From assembly GCA_039654915.1 (NCBI GenBank), contig CM077596.1, positions 48,978,501 through 49,042,500 of the forward strand: a stretch of 64,000 bases of DNA, read 5' to 3'. The stretch is from Aquilaria yunnanensis (taxonomy: Eukaryota > Streptophyta > Magnoliopsida > Malvales > Thymelaeaceae). Each line of letters begins with the position of its first letter. Positions within the stretch are counted from its first letter, which is position 1. A model generated the notes under the pieces. That model was not told the DNA's origin. It saw only the letters and a list, made by a program, of their open reading frames with translations, and did no database searches. The position numbers and the translations under genes were made by a program. Below are positions 23,113 to 35,417 of the stretch, in pieces.

Positions 23113-26100
23113 CACTACAACTAAAGGGATCATTAGCGATATTTTTTTCAACCCTTGCTGACGTTTTTAAAATGTGGGAAGACCTTTTCCAATTTAGGAT
23201 CATCACAAAAAAAAAAAGGCAATCTAGGAATACGTTGGCAAAAGTTTCGAGTATTTTCATACGTTTTATAAATGCAAGTAAAAGACAACCATTAGTGATG
23301 CTTTTAATAAGAAATACCAATAAAATTATTATATTTAGTCATTTTTTTTGTCTTTAAAACATCACTAATGTATTGTATTTAGTAGCATTTTCATTCAAAA
23401 AAACGTCAACAATGTATAGAACACGTTGAATTTTCCAGCATTTTTATAAGAAAACGTTGCTATTAAAGAGTAGTTGAAATATTAATTTTCCCTCCTAATA
23501 TATCATTGTTCACTTATTTCTTAGTAGGAGGTCATAATACTATATTATTATCATCAATAAAAATTGTGCAAAAATTTATATTGAATAATGAAAATTTTTA
23601 ATTAATAAAAATTGCAATAAACTCATACATGTAGAATAATTATGAATTACTATTATAGTAATAGGATGTCTAATGTTCAATCTTCTATTTTCCCTTAACC
23701 CGCTCTAGGAAAAGATCATGCTCGTGCCAATTGCGTTCATGAACCAATTATCACAATCATACACCACTTTGCACAAGACTTCAAAAAAAAAAAAACAACT
23801 ACTACGACACTATAATTGCACAGCCTCCTCTTTACCAACTCTTATTGGGGATGGGAGGAGTTTTTCTTTCTTGTGTTTACGCAAAGACTGAATCAAACAA
23901 ATGACTTCAATTCAGGCCTCACTTCTTCGGCTGGCTCTATTCCTTTTGCCGCATATGTGATTGGTCAGATTAGGTACCAGCAATAATGGAGGATAAGGCT
24001 GGTGTGTTCTACTGGCAAAATTGGTCCATAGTTGAACTTGTCTTTGATCCGAGCAAACCGATACTAGGTACCAAATGAATATAGGTACCTGAATTTGGAA
24101 ACAAGTATAAATACATTTTATGAGTTCCATGAGGCTATAATCTTTTCTCATCCAAAAATAAAACCAACACAAACAAGAGCCACAAGATCCAGTGCTCGAA
24201 CCTTTGTATTCACCCTACTTTCATTCATCAAAAAATACACTCAGATGCATTCAATAATCTTTATCCTAGGCGGAAAACTCCTGCTACTGACATTTCAATG
24301 GCTAACTCCAATTATCAAAGCCCATAGCATGAACATAAAGGGCACAACAAGCTATCCTACCTTCAAACACTGGAATAAAATCTTAGAGGGGGGGGGGGAG
24401 TAATATACCTTGAAGCCTCCTACTTGACATCTACTCATCAACATGAAACATCCTCTTCTGCTTGGACCTTTTCTTCACGTGAAAAAATAGAATGCAACAA
24501 CAAATTATCTCATGTTTGATGTGAACATAAAAGATAACTAGTTAAAGTTTGACCATTTGTAGAAGTAGAGCCACTTGTTCCTCCAACTTTTCCAAATGAT
24601 CATATTTTTCCTTCACTTGTTTCTCTAGATTTCCAATGCGATCATATTTCTCCTTCATTTCACGTCCTATCTCTTGCGTCTCACTTTGAAGTTGTTGTAC
24701 CTCTATGGACTTAACATGGGCAGCATGTGATTGAGAAGTTGACTAATAATAAGAAGGAGTTAGGCCTTTTCCCATGACTCTAACACGGCCAAGGTAATCC
24801 TTGCCCATAACTTCTATAAAAGTGGAATCTTTGAGTGCCGCTAGCTCTTCCTCAGATTTTTCTTTCTCTTTTACTTTTTCATCTAGCTTTTGTTTTGCTT
24901 TAACCTATTACGCACATAATGTATAACTCAAAGTTGGATGATGCAATTTAGCCCATGTTAATAATAACGATAATAATAATGATGATGATGATGATAGAAA
25001 GCACAAACATGTTTACCAACAACTAGTTAATGATAATTTTCTCATAACAACTAAAATTGACCATACTACAATTTAAAAACCATAAACTAAATTGTGTACA
25101 GTGCACTTAACAACTTCAGAATATATATTAATACAGCCAATTGTTCAGTCAAACAATTAGCCTAGAGTTCTGAAGTTGAAGGTCAAAAATATTGGAAGGG
25201 ACTATCTTAAGCTCATGTGATTATTTACACAAGCAAAAAAACACTAAACCAAACAAGATAACTAGTTAAGTGGACCTATATAGGTGCTTACTTTATTCAT
25301 GGGATGTGAGGACTCCTGCATAAACTATGATGTCCAAGCAAGTAAGCAAAACGGAATGCACATATTTATCACTAACAGATATAACAACTGCATCCTAAAC
25401 AACATTATAGATTGTCGACATAAAGCCTTTTCATTTCTCAAAAATCAAATCTAGTGAAAAATAGCAGCCAATTCCAAGAAGTTAATTAGAACCCAAGACC
25501 TTACCTTTTCCAGCCTCTCAATTCCAATGCTACACCACTACCTAGAATTAGTTCTCTCACTTATTGGCCATTAAATTCTAGTTAATAAGTAAGAAAACTA
25601 CAATTATGACCTAGCCAAGCAACTAGAAACAGCAGTTAAACCCATGGATATAAATGAAATAAAGCTTATCTCACAACAGTCTTTTCACGGATCAGTGAGG
25701 CAATGCACCTCCAAATAGTTATTCCCTAGTAATAGTAACATGTTTTTTTTATTCAGAAATTGATTGAATAAGAAAAGCTAAATAAAAAATTGAAGACGAT
25801 GACCAACAGTCAGGGCCAGTTCTTTATTTACCTTGAAACAAGATTAGAAGTGACAAACAAAATTGACTTCGTTTAGTAGGAAGGTTGTTGTTGTAGCAAG
25901 AGCCTCAAGGGAAGGATTAGAGTTGACGGACATATGCAATCACCAAGGCTGAATAATGGCATTCATAGTCAGTGATCAACAGTGGCCGACAGCTGAGCGG
26001 CACTTGTAATAAAAACTTTAATTTCAGAAAGAATAGGGAAGATGGAGCAGTGATAGCAATTTGGCCAACGGCTGAGTGACACTTGCGAGTACCTTGTTTT

Positions 26101-26556
26101 TTTATTCAAAGAGAAAAATTGATCAAAGGTGGGAGAGAGATGAACAAAGTTGGAAAAAAGCAAAGAGGGGTTTTAGGGGTTTTGCCAGTGCATTTTGGTT
26201 TTTTTTTCTTTTGTGACAAAAGTAGTTGGGTTTGGCATGATGGGTTTTTTCTTTGTTGTGGGCTTATGGATTTAGTTGTGTTTTTACAAAACAATTGGGC
26301 TTAAGGGGTAATTCAACTGCATTTTTAGAAAGTATTAGGCTTTTAGTAGGACTTTTAGTTGTGTTTTTTAAAAAAAGTCACATTTAGATGGGTATTTTGC
26401 TATGTTTTCCAAAAGTTGTCACACTTAGATGGTTCTTTAGCTGCATTTTCTAAAATTAGTTGGGCTTAACTAGATTTTTACCTTTTTTTTTCAAATATGC
26501 TAGCAACGTTTTAGTTTTCCTTACCTTGACCCCCTTTAGCATTGCAAGACACTCAC
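23113..26556 (-). mobile_element. CACTA (En/Spm) transposon remnant
   Basis: The left end begins CACTACAACTAAAGGGATC, a CACTA-type terminus. Subterminal ATTAGCGATATTTT and AACGTC/GACGTTTT motifs follow, and related GCTAGCAACGTTTT motifs recur near 26505. Inside is a minus-strand remnant of the En/Spm-type transposase-associated protein (24542-24904). The right terminus is decayed or displaced by the neighbouring copia element: CCCCTTTAGC near 26530 is the last similar sequence, so this boundary is approximate. The interior also holds short (TAA)/(GAT)n repeats near 24960-24995 and a 9-G run at 24390. Confidence 0.6.
24542..24904 (-). pseudogene. En/Spm-type transposase-associated protein (Transposase_24-like), C-terminal exon remnant
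   Basis: Minus-strand reading from a splice-acceptor-like TAATAG|GTT at 24904 gives a Lys/Glu-rich lead-in, then FIEVMGKDYLGRVRVMGKG and LTPSYY. This is the conserved block of the plant Ptta/En/Spm transposase family. An in-frame TAG follows, then a long coiled-coil tail (GNLEKQVKEKYDHLEKLEEQ) ending in TAA at 24544-24542. A 24-nt mini-exon candidate, flanked by AG and GTAAGC, lies upstream near 25292-25315. The stop makes it a pseudogene as read. It supports the CACTA assignment. Confidence 0.65.
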
Positions 26557-26561
26557 CATAG

Positions 26562-26761
26562 TGAAAATAAATGTATTTGGCCGCACATAATCCTCAACGA
26601 TATTTACTTCATTTATAATATCTTGTAGGATAGAATTATAACGTTATATAACTTAATCTACAAGTAACCTACATGATAGATGCAGTAACACAATGGTTAT
26701 CTTATACAAACACGATAATGTAGACTTAACATATGGAAACAGTAACGCAACATATTTAACA
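26562..26761 (-). repeat. 3' LTR of the copia element
   Basis: Plus-strand reading TGAAAATAAATGTATTTGG to CATATTTAACA. It pairs with 31285-31494. It is the 3' LTR because the PPT (minus strand, GAGGGGGCG) lies immediately to its right at about 26762-26775. Confidence 0.85.
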
Positions 26762-26999
26762 CGCCCCCTCAATCTCAAGGAATGAGGAAGGATGTTAAGA
26801 TTGGCTCAAAGATGATGAAAGGGCTACATAGATAGGGGCTTAGTAAGAATATTAGCTACTTGTTTTTGGTGCAGATAAATCAAACATCAAGTTCTTAGTG
26901 GCCAACCTTTTCTAAAAAAAAATGAAAGTCTACTTCAATGTGTTTTGTCTGAGCATGGAAAACAGGATTGGTAGTCAAATAGATAGCTCTAATATTATC

Positions 27000-28330
27000 A
27001 CATAACAACACAGGTGGCTAATACAAGAAAACTCCAAGCTCATTGAGAAGTGTCTAAACCCAAATCAGATCAAACGTGGTATTGGCTAGTGCTCTATATT
27101 CAACCTCTATACTAGATTGAGAGATAGTCGCTTGCTTACGAGAACACCAAGAAAGTATATAGGAGCTAAGGAAAATAGCATAAGCACTTGTAGAATGCCT
27201 ATCATTCGAACAACTAACTGAGTTGGCATCTGAAAAGGCACTAAGAAGTAATGCAAAAGACCTGTGTATTCAAAGTCCAAAGGTAGAAATCTGAACAAGG
27301 TAACATAAGATACATTTTACTGTCATCCAATGTGTTATCAATGGAGCATGCATGAATTGGTAGACCTTATTCACGGAAAATGCTATATTAAGCTAAGTAG
27401 CTGTAATATATTGAAGGACTCTAACTATGGAGCAATAAAGAGTAGTATTAGAAAATGCTTCGCCACCATTGGTGTGAGATAGTTTTTCAGAAGTGGACAT
27501 GATAGTGGCAACTAGTTTGGCATGCAGCAAATTAGTTTGAGCGAAAACATCCAAAATACCCTTTTGCTATTAAAGAATAAGGCCATGTTGAACATAAATG
27601 GCTTTAATGCCAATAAAATAACTTAATAGGCCAAGATCTTTCAATGGAAAATCCTGCTGTGGAGAACTTATAAGCTTATCAATAATAGAAATGCAAGGAC
27701 CTGTAAGAAAAATATCATCAATGTAGATCAAATGTAAAATGTGATCATGCCTTGTTTAAAAATAAACAATAATATGTCAACCTTTGAAAGGAAAAATACC
27801 AATTCAGGTAGTTGAGTACTCAGATGTGAAAACCATGCTCTTAGAGCTTGCTTAAGGCCATAGATGTCCTTGTTAAGCCAGCAAATATGATCAGGCATTT
27901 CTGGATGAGCAAAACCAGGTAGTTGTCTCATATAAATTTCTTCTGTGAGTAGGCCATGAAGAAAAGCGTCCTGAACATCCAGTTGCCAAATTTGCTAGTT
28001 ATAAGAAACAAAGAGTGAAAGAACTATGTGACTTGTTGCTGGATTAATAACAAGACTGTTGGTCTCATTCTAGTTTACCTCACGTTACTACTTAAACCCC
28101 TTCGCCATGAGCCGAGTTTGTTTACGCTTAATGCTCCCATCTGCTCGTCTTTTCAACTTAAACACCCATTTGTAGTCAATGATGTTCGTATCTTTGCTAG
28201 GTGCTACCAAAGTCTAGGTTTTGTTATGCAATAATGCATCAAATTCAACATTCATAACCTTCCTCCTTAGCTTAGACTATACAACAGTAGAAAAAGAAGT
28301 GTTCAGTCATATTATCTGACATAGAGTTAA
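27000..28330 (-). pseudogene. pol: copia reverse transcriptase and RNase H remnant
   Basis: At 27931-27728 (minus) the reading is a copia RT core: QLPGFAHPE, then LNKDIYGLKQALRAWF, then a hydrophobic run before the site of the catalytic YVDD. Pieces before and after (to about 28330 and 27000) show further RT and RNase H similarity in several frames. Examples are a degraded SDADW-like area and the LISWSSKKQ-type end near 27110. Many stops and frameshifts make it non-functional. Confidence 0.75.
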
Positions 28331-28393
28331 TATAGGCAACTATACCATTAGTAAATCTCATTGGTTTTTGAATGTTGTCTCAAAGTCGGGTTT

Positions 28394-28840
28394 TCATAGG
28401 ATGCGAGGTTTAGGTAAGGAAGGAGTCAACTTTGGTTCAGAAACTAGTAGCAAGTGCAATTCTTCATGATTTTCTCGTGATGTATATGGTGGCAAGTCAT
28501 GACATGCAATAGGCAAGCTACTATTTGTATGTTGAGAAAAAGAAAACAAGTTCTCATTAAATACAACATGGTGAGAGACAAACCTATCCAGTAGGCAAAA
28601 AAAGGCACTTGTTGTACCTAGGGTTATAAACGAATTGAACGAACACGAACAATAGCTGTTCATATTCACTCATTTAGGTTTTTAATGAACAAAAACACAA
28701 ACATATCTTGTTCATGTTCATTTGTATTCATTCATGAACAACAACGAATGAACCGAATGAATGAACTCATTAATGAACAGCAATAAATGAACATGAATGC
28801 GTTCATGAACAATGTATAGAATATGTTCATGAACAATTTA

Positions 28841-28883
<43 letters not shown>

Positions 28884-29870
28884 TAATAAATTAATAGACA
28901 AACAAACAAATAAATGAACAAACATAAGCTTGTCCATGTTCGTTCAATAGCTTAATAAACAAACATGAATGAACTCCTACTGAATGGTTCAATAAATGTT
29001 CTGTTCATTTACAGCCCTACTTGTACTCCTTATGTTTGCTGCTATAGCCTATAAAAACACATTGCCATGAACAAAACTCAAGCTTAGTAGTATTGTAGGG
29101 GTCACAGATAAGGACAACATGCAGATCCAAACACCTTTAGTAGTGAATAATTAGGTTTCACATGAAACAAATGCTCCATAGGTGAAAGATTATGAATAAT
29201 AAGGCTAGGTAATCGGTTGATTAGATAGCACATAGTTTAAAAGGCATCAGCGCAGAATTTGATGGGCATTTACGCTTGAGAAAGAAGTGACATACCAGTG
29301 TCAACAATATGATAATGTTTACATTTAGCAGTACCATTTGGTTGATGAGTATGTGGATAAGAAACCCAATGATTAACGCCAATTAAAGTGAATGAGTGAA
29401 ATTTTTGGTATTCACCTCCCAATCTGTTTGAGTTCACTTGATTTTCCTATCTAAAAGATGTTCCATACGCACTTGCCATTGAAGAAAATTTTTTCAACAT
29501 TAGATTTGCAAGACAATGGATAAAGCCAAGTAAATTTGCTAAAATTATCAATAAAACTAAAATAATATCAATAACCATTAACTGAAAGAAAAGCTAGTCC
29601 TTAAATATCTGAAGAAAGAAGATCCAAAGGACTCTTAGAATCATGACCAAAATGATCAAAAGCTAACTAATGACTTTTAGATTTTTTACGAGCATCACAA
29701 TGATTGAAATGCTTTGTGTCCCACATGGAAGCTTATTGTGCTGAACAACTCTAGGAATAGTATAAAATGAGGGATGACCAATTCTCTTGTGCAACTAAAT
29801 TGGACTAGCTCTTTCACCAAGATAAGATAAAGGAACTTGGGGTGGTGTAGTGATGGAACATGGTAGCTGA
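28394..29870 (-). pseudogene. copia integrase remnant, split by an inserted element
   Basis: Minus-strand translation around 29100-29020 gives CSWQCVFIGYSSKHKEYK. It resumes after the insertion (28619-29019) with CLFCLLDRFVSHHVVFNEN, the conserved C-terminal part of copia integrases. The reading rejoins exactly across the insertion. The catalytic core upstream (about 29850-29250) is recognisable only in scraps. Confidence 0.6.
28619..29019. mobile_element. 0.4 kb inverted-repeat element inserted in the copia integrase
   Basis: Begins TAGGGTTATAAACGAATTG and ends with the imperfect inverse CATTTACAGCCCTA. The interior is rich in GAACA/TGTTC and GAATGAA motifs and contains an (AC)n microsatellite (about 28842-28880). 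TTGTAC occurs on both flanks (28612-28617 and 29021-29026), one base from each end, consistent with a target duplication (hAT-like, length uncertain). It encodes nothing. Confidence 0.6.
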
Positions 29871-29885
29871 TATAATCCTTGAACC

Positions 29886-30740
29886 TTAATCCTTAACATA
29901 TAAACAATTAAGGTGAAACTCAAGAATAACATTATTATCACCGGGTGAGTTTACAGATGGAATAAGGTTCTTTTTTATCTTAGGAACATGTAGGACACTA
30001 TTAAGGTATAATGAGGTGTGAAGCGCAAGGATATGAGAATGATCATTATGATTAATGGACAAACCTGGTCCTTTTCCAACTTGCACTTGATCTAAGTCTA
30101 TATATTTTTCACTGACGGTAAGATTGTTTAGGTCATTCAGAATGTGATCATTTGCACTAGAATCAATATACAAGTTTGGATCAATTTGATATGAATCAGT
30201 GGAGGCTATAGCAGTAAAATGGCCAGAATTTGCTTGATAAAAATGATTAAATATGTGGAAACATGAGATGGCCAAATGATTTGGTTTCTTATATACTTGA
30301 TAGGTTACCTTAGCAGCTTGATTACCCAACTCACAATGTTGAGCGTTACTGCCACAACTATGACTGCTTTCTCTTTAATTTGTATTCCAACCACCACCAC
30401 CATGTTTAGAATTATTATTGCATGTGGCAACATTCATCAAAGTACTTGCTGTAGAGGTCAACATTACAAAGTTGTTGTGCTCCAACCAATGCTCATAACT
30501 TAAAAGATAACTATATAGATCATTAAGATTGATGGGGTCAGGTCTTGTTGTAATAGAAGTAAATAGTGGATCATATTCAAAACTAGGCCTAGTAAAAAGA
30601 TAGGACACTACCTCATACTCTCGAGGAGGCTTACCAATGGTAGCCATAATGTCTGCAAGTCCTTTGATATGTTGAAAGTAATTAGCCAAAAACAAGTCTT
30701 CCATTTAAATTATTGAAAGTTAAAGTTTCATTTGCATGAT
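29886..30740 (-). pseudogene. gag: copia gag and protease remnant
   Basis: 30704-30375 (minus) reads as the copia gag UBN2-type domain (YFQHIKGLADIM, GKPPREYEVVSYLF, a long LLSYEHWLE helix). 30329-29886 carries a decayed zinc knuckle, then YIDSSANDHI at the place of the aspartic-protease DSGA motif, and the LHVPKIKKNLIP segment that normally follows. Stops separate the two pieces. Confidence 0.72.
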
Positions 30741-30860
30741 TCGAGCATGGGACTGGGATGAAAGCATCCTCTCAAGAGTGACCAATGCTTCATGAGACAT
30801 TGTCATGAACACAACATGCCCAAGTATCTCTTTTAAAAAAGAAGAAAGCAGATCTTTTTG

Positions 30861-31032
30861 AAACCAATTTAGGTATGCTAGATTTTTTACCTAAGAAGTT
30901 CATGTTGAGACTTTTGTCATCGAGGTTGTATCATTTGATCCTGTTAAAACCAATTCATGTATGCTAGATTTTTTATCTAAGAAGTTTATGTTGAGACTTT
31001 TTTCATCGAGCCTGTTGTTGTCTATATAGTAA
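30861..31032 (-). repeat. 86-bp tandem duplication in the copia 5' region
   Basis: AAACCAATT(T/C)A(G/T)GTATGCTAG begins at 30861 and again at 30947, each followed by ATTTTTTA(C/T)CTAAGAAGTT and GTTGAGACTTTT. Two diverged copies. Confidence 0.7.
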
Positions 31033-31284
31033 TCATTTGATGAGGACCTTGCAAGTTCCATCAGCATAACCAAGCAAACATTGTCGTTTAAGATATAGGA
31101 GAAATTAGGCCTTCCAAAGCAAGTAGTTGTTCGTGGTGAGTTTGCATTCAGTATATGCCATAGATTAATAGACGATGAATGTAGTAGTGGTGGTGGGTTT
31201 GACGAGATGGCTAAAGAAGAGGAGGAGGAGGAATAGTTTAAGTTTGACGTAGTTGATATTTAGATCTTTAGGGCTTTGATACCA

Positions 31285-31494
31285 TGAAAACAAATGTATT
31301 TGGCCACACATAATCCTCAGTGAGATTTACTTCGTTTATAATAGTGTGTATAATAGAATTACAATGTGATATAACTTAATCTACAAGAAAGCTACATGAT
31401 AGATAAAATAACACAGTGGTTATCCTACACAAAAACCATAATGCAAACTTAGCATGACTTAGCATGTGGCGGCGGCAATGCAACATCTTTAACA
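31285..31494 (-). repeat. 5' LTR of the copia element
   Basis: TGAAAACAAATGTATTTGG to CATCTTTAACA on the plus strand. It adjoins the initiator-Met-type PBS at about 31272-31284 (plus-strand GGCTTTGATACCA). Confidence 0.85.
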
Positions 31495-31544
31495 TAGAAC
31501 AGATCTAGGGATCCCATCAACTAGTCTGCCTGACCTACTACCTT

Positions 31545-33769
31545 GCCTGTTTGGCAACAACGTCAAAGTTTAGCATTAGACATTAGAGTTAGAGGTTAGC
31601 GTTAGCTATTAGCTGTTAGTATTAGAGTTATCTATTACCATGAGAAATTTTTAATGTTTGGTAAATTAGCTTTTGAGAAACACTATTATATGAAAAATTT
31701 ATGAAAATCCCAAATTTAAGTTGCATGAAAAGATTCATAAAGGAAAACAAGCTACTAAACTAACAAAGTACATTCACACATAATAGAAGCAAGCCATGAA
31801 TAAATAGGACGAAAAAAAGATCATATCAACAAAGAAAATGAAAAAAAAATAGAAAAATTAAAGAAAAAAGCTTAAGCACTTTAAACAAGTATCGTTGTCT
31901 AGTTGAATGATGTACCTTAGGTAACATACCTAGACTTTAGTTGCCCAGGGGACAAATTTCTTGTAAATTCTTGAACAAGCCAAAGAAATTCTCAAATAAT
32001 TAATAAAGTAGTACCTAATTTACCTAGTGCAGACAACAAAGTGTAGAAAAGGTGCCTTTTTTTTTAATCATAAGGGTCTTCAAAATCATAGTTTTTTTTC
32101 TTGAGAAGAGCAAAATCTCATTAATGCAAAAACCAATGTACATCAGGAAAATATACTAAACAAGCTATGCAACATCAAGATCCTTCACCAGAACTAAGCA
32201 GAATATAGAAAGAAACACAACTAACATAAAACGAACAGCCATAACAACACACAACAAGACCTACATAAAACTCATGACAGCTGACGAAACTCAAAACGAA
32301 ATCTACTCCAAATCTACAACATCAAGATAAAACTAGACAATGCAAGCTCCATAAGCACAAACAAAACACCAAAAACCTGCTCATTTAAAGCCGGCAATAA
32401 TTGAGAAACTTCTATGAGAATCTGTCAAAGAAATAGGGGCTGCAAAACCACAAAGCATCAATACCAAATAGTATGAAGCAAACCTAAATACTGATATGAG
32501 GTAGATTAATTGGATGAAATACTAACTATACTCGACAATACAGAAAGTAGTATTTTAGTATAAAATAGTCCCATTCTACAGAGAGTGTATCTTGAAAGAT
32601 TCTTGGTTTGAAATGGGTCACTTGAGTTCTTGACCAGAATTTTCAAACTAACTTGTTTAGGATGCAGACTTCATAAAATGAAACTCTTCTAATGCTTGAA
32701 ACTAAACTTATGCATATTACAAAATTCCCTATTCAAACTCTCTGAAATTTGGTGCAAACTTGCAGAAGTTACTTACAATGTGGCTGTTCTCTGTAAATTA
32801 GTATTTTCATCTAAGAAGATTACCAAACATGTTTAAAATAATCAGTTCAACTTGTAGAAAAATTTCCAACCCCAATGAATACCTCGAGGCAAAAATGAAA
32901 GTTACTATCAACCTTCATAAGTTCGAAGCTTCTACTGTAAATTTTATGTTTATAAAGTAAGCTATTCACTAGTGGATAGTAAATCTTCACCCAAGTTACT
33001 GATTTTGAAGAGGTACATTATATTTTTAAATAAATCTCTTGGCCAACACTTTGATAACAAGTCCGAAACACTCTATCAATTTGATATGCAAGGAAACTAC
33101 AGCCTCTCCTTGTATAGAAACAATGTTTAGCACTTGAGCCACAAATATGCCCATAAACATGCAGTATGTTCACTTATGCAGCAAAATCTGGATTATGCCT
33201 CTAAACAAATTTGAGCAACTAAAATGCAAAAACTAGGCTTTGAAAGCATGGTTTCATAGTTCCAATACATTTCAAATATGAGCTTAATTGTCTGGAAACT
33301 TCCAATCAAAATCATTAACTACATTTGAAAGTCAAATTAGAAGTCAGACCTATGAATAAGAGCAATTTTGTAGGCAACTAATATTTAAAAAACTAATGAA
33401 ACAGGTTGCATACATAAAACTCCTAAAAATACCATTTCATTTAAACACAAAGCCACATGTAAGTCAGCATTAAGGTTACACAAACAAGATTTACAACAAG
33501 TAAACTGTAGTAATTATGGTCCTCCTAATAAAATATCATCCAAACATTACCACCAGAATAAATCATTGTGCTTACCAACTTTATTAAGTACAAAAACAGA
33601 ACAAACATTTGGAGACAAATATAACCCCTCTCTACTAAATCCAAATAGCACAAATATAAATTAAACAAGAGAGAAAAATAATCAATAGAACTTTTGTAGG
33701 ACAAAAGACTAAGAATGCCAACTTTAGTCCACAACCAAAATGATCTAAATATACCAACTAGATCCCAAC
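31545..33769 (-). mobile_element. Left part of a PIF/Harbinger element (non-coding)
   Basis: CTTGCCTGTTTGGCAACAAC at 31547-31566 resembles PIF/Tourist termini (GCCTGTTTGG type). Next comes a stretch of repeated TTAGCGTTAGCTATTAGCTG phrases. The rest (to ~33769) is AT-rich with no coding pattern and is the expected 3' side of the transposase pseudogene. The opposite terminus is not visible because later insertions (35140-59109 and 59352 onward) interrupt the region. The 3-bp target duplication is not verified. Confidence 0.4.
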
Positions 33770-35134
33770 AAACTTCCAGTTATTTTCTTTTTAAGTTTTG
33801 TCATCTCTGATTCATTGATGTTTCTTCCATGGTTTTCTGAACTTTCATCATAATACGTATCTTCTTGTAAATCATTATCTTCATGTTCAAAATTGCAAAA
33901 GTTAGAATCTTTACTCCCAACATGCCTTCATATATAATTATGCAAAGTCATGGCTGCAATCATTATCAAAACTTGCTTAGGGAAAGGGTAATTTGCCATA
34001 ATCTTTAGCATAACCCATTTATTTTTTAGTACTCAAATGCTCTTTCAATCACACTTCACAAAGATGAATGACCTTTGTTGAATATCTCATCATTCTTAGA
34101 TATTGATCTTGGCAAAAATCAGATAAGTGATATCTCTCCTCTCTATAAGGTCTTAAGTAACTAGAAATTTGAGGATACCCTACATCCACTAAATAATATT
34201 TACCTGCATAAGTTAGACTAATTAACAAGATATGACATTTATGCCAACAAAAATATGCATATTCAAGTGATAAGTTGTGATTAACAAATTAGACAAAGCA
34301 TAAACCAAGTATTTAACAAAGTGTTATATGTATCCTTGAAATAAGATAATTATCTACGAGGTGGTGGGTGAGGAAAATTCCATTGATCTTGACATAGAGC
34401 GTTATAAAACACATTTGCATCATGAGCTGATCCTTTCCAACCATCAAGAACAAAAGTAAAACACATATTAAAGTCACATGCTACCATCATATTTTGTGTT
34501 GGCTCACCTTTATGCCCAATATACTGTATTTGATCTACAGCCGAAATACAGGCTTGGATATGTGTAGCATCAATAGCACAAATACAGTCCTATAGCATTT
34601 AGAAAACTGAAAGTTGATGTACTTATGATAAATGGTTGTTCATTATATGAGTGAAACTAAATGGTTTTCTTACACTATGATAACCAAGTAAGCTTAAATA
34701 CCTTAAAATGAGCCATGTATCTACGATCTCTTTTAAATTGTTTAAGCGTATTTTTAAAATCGTGGTCACAAGGTTGAATTACATCAGAAGATATATTGAT
34801 GACACTCTTCAATACTATATTGTAGTACCTACTAATTGTTTCTCCTGACCTTTGAAAATGCTTTTAAATTTCTCAAATTGAATCTCCAAGTCCCAATATA
34901 TATAGACAAGTACAAGTGCCTCCATAGTAGACATATTAAATGAACCATGCAATCCATCCTTACTTTCCAAAGTATAAAGTAAACTTTGGAATATGTCTTT
35001 TGACATCCTAAATTCCTTATAAAACTATCCATCATGATCATTTAATAGTCTCTAACCTATAACTCACTTATGAAAAAACACCATATTATTAAGTTTAAGT
35101 GTGAGACAGATCAACAAAAGAAAATTTCACATGT
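33770..35134 (-). pseudogene. PIF/Harbinger (HARBI1/ALP1-like) transposase, main part
   Basis: The minus-strand reading starts near 35042. FQSLLYTLESKDGLHGSFNM (35000-34940) is the helical N-terminal region. CIGAIDATH (about 34590) holds the first catalytic Asp. WKGSAHDANVF (about 34430) holds the second. GKYYLVDVGYPQ follows across a probable intron (~34330-34200). VIERAFEY (about 34055) holds the catalytic Glu position, and AAMTLHNYI (about 33960) is near the end. An acidic tail follows. Several in-frame stops and shifts are present, so it is a pseudogene. It would have been a DDE nuclease of the DDE_4 family. The 5' portion of the same gene lies at 59115-59350, on the other side of the Ogre-like insertion. 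Confidence 0.75.
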
Positions 35135-35139
35135 ATGTG
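35135..35139. repeat. Target-site duplication, left copy (ATGTG)
   Basis: ATGTG immediately before the left LTR (TGTGGCAACG at 35140). The same five bases follow the right LTR at 59110-59114. Confidence 0.9.
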
Positions 35140-35417
35140 TGTGGCAACGTCGGGTTTTCTGGAGTCGCCACCAATCTGTTTTTTCTTAGGTCGATTGGAT
35201 ACCTAAAATATGGTCTGCGAGAGTTCGGGGATCGGGAGTACGGTTACGTTAAAACAACTTTGTTAAAACGCCCAAAAATTGGCACCTTAGTTGATTTTAA
35301 TTTTGTTTTGCTTTGCTTTTAAAAAATTTTCAGTTAATTTTCAAAATTAGAAATTTTAACTGGATTAGTCGAAATGTGGATTTTTTTAAATTAATTAATT
35401 TGTATGAAATTTTATAC

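Larger units (their letters stand above)
26562..31494 (-). mobile_element. Ty1/copia LTR retrotransposon, decayed
   Basis: Two ~200-210 bp LTRs (26562-26761 and 31285-31494) in direct orientation flank a minus-strand gag-protease-integrase-RT-RNase H remnant. The PBS next to the right LTR reads TGGTATCAAAGCC on the minus strand (initiator Met tRNA type), and a polypurine tract TTGAGGGGGCGTG lies next to the left LTR. Order and primer are those of Ty1/copia. Numerous stops and an inserted 0.4 kb element show it is inactive. A 5-bp target duplication is not clean: CATAG precedes the left LTR and also occurs at 31493-31497, overlapping the right LTR end. Confidence 0.88.

Noticed and set aside
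26557..26563. CATAGTG as the right CACTA terminus
   Set aside because: TG at 26562 is the start of the copia LTR and the preceding bases do not continue the left terminus closely, so the end is left undefined.
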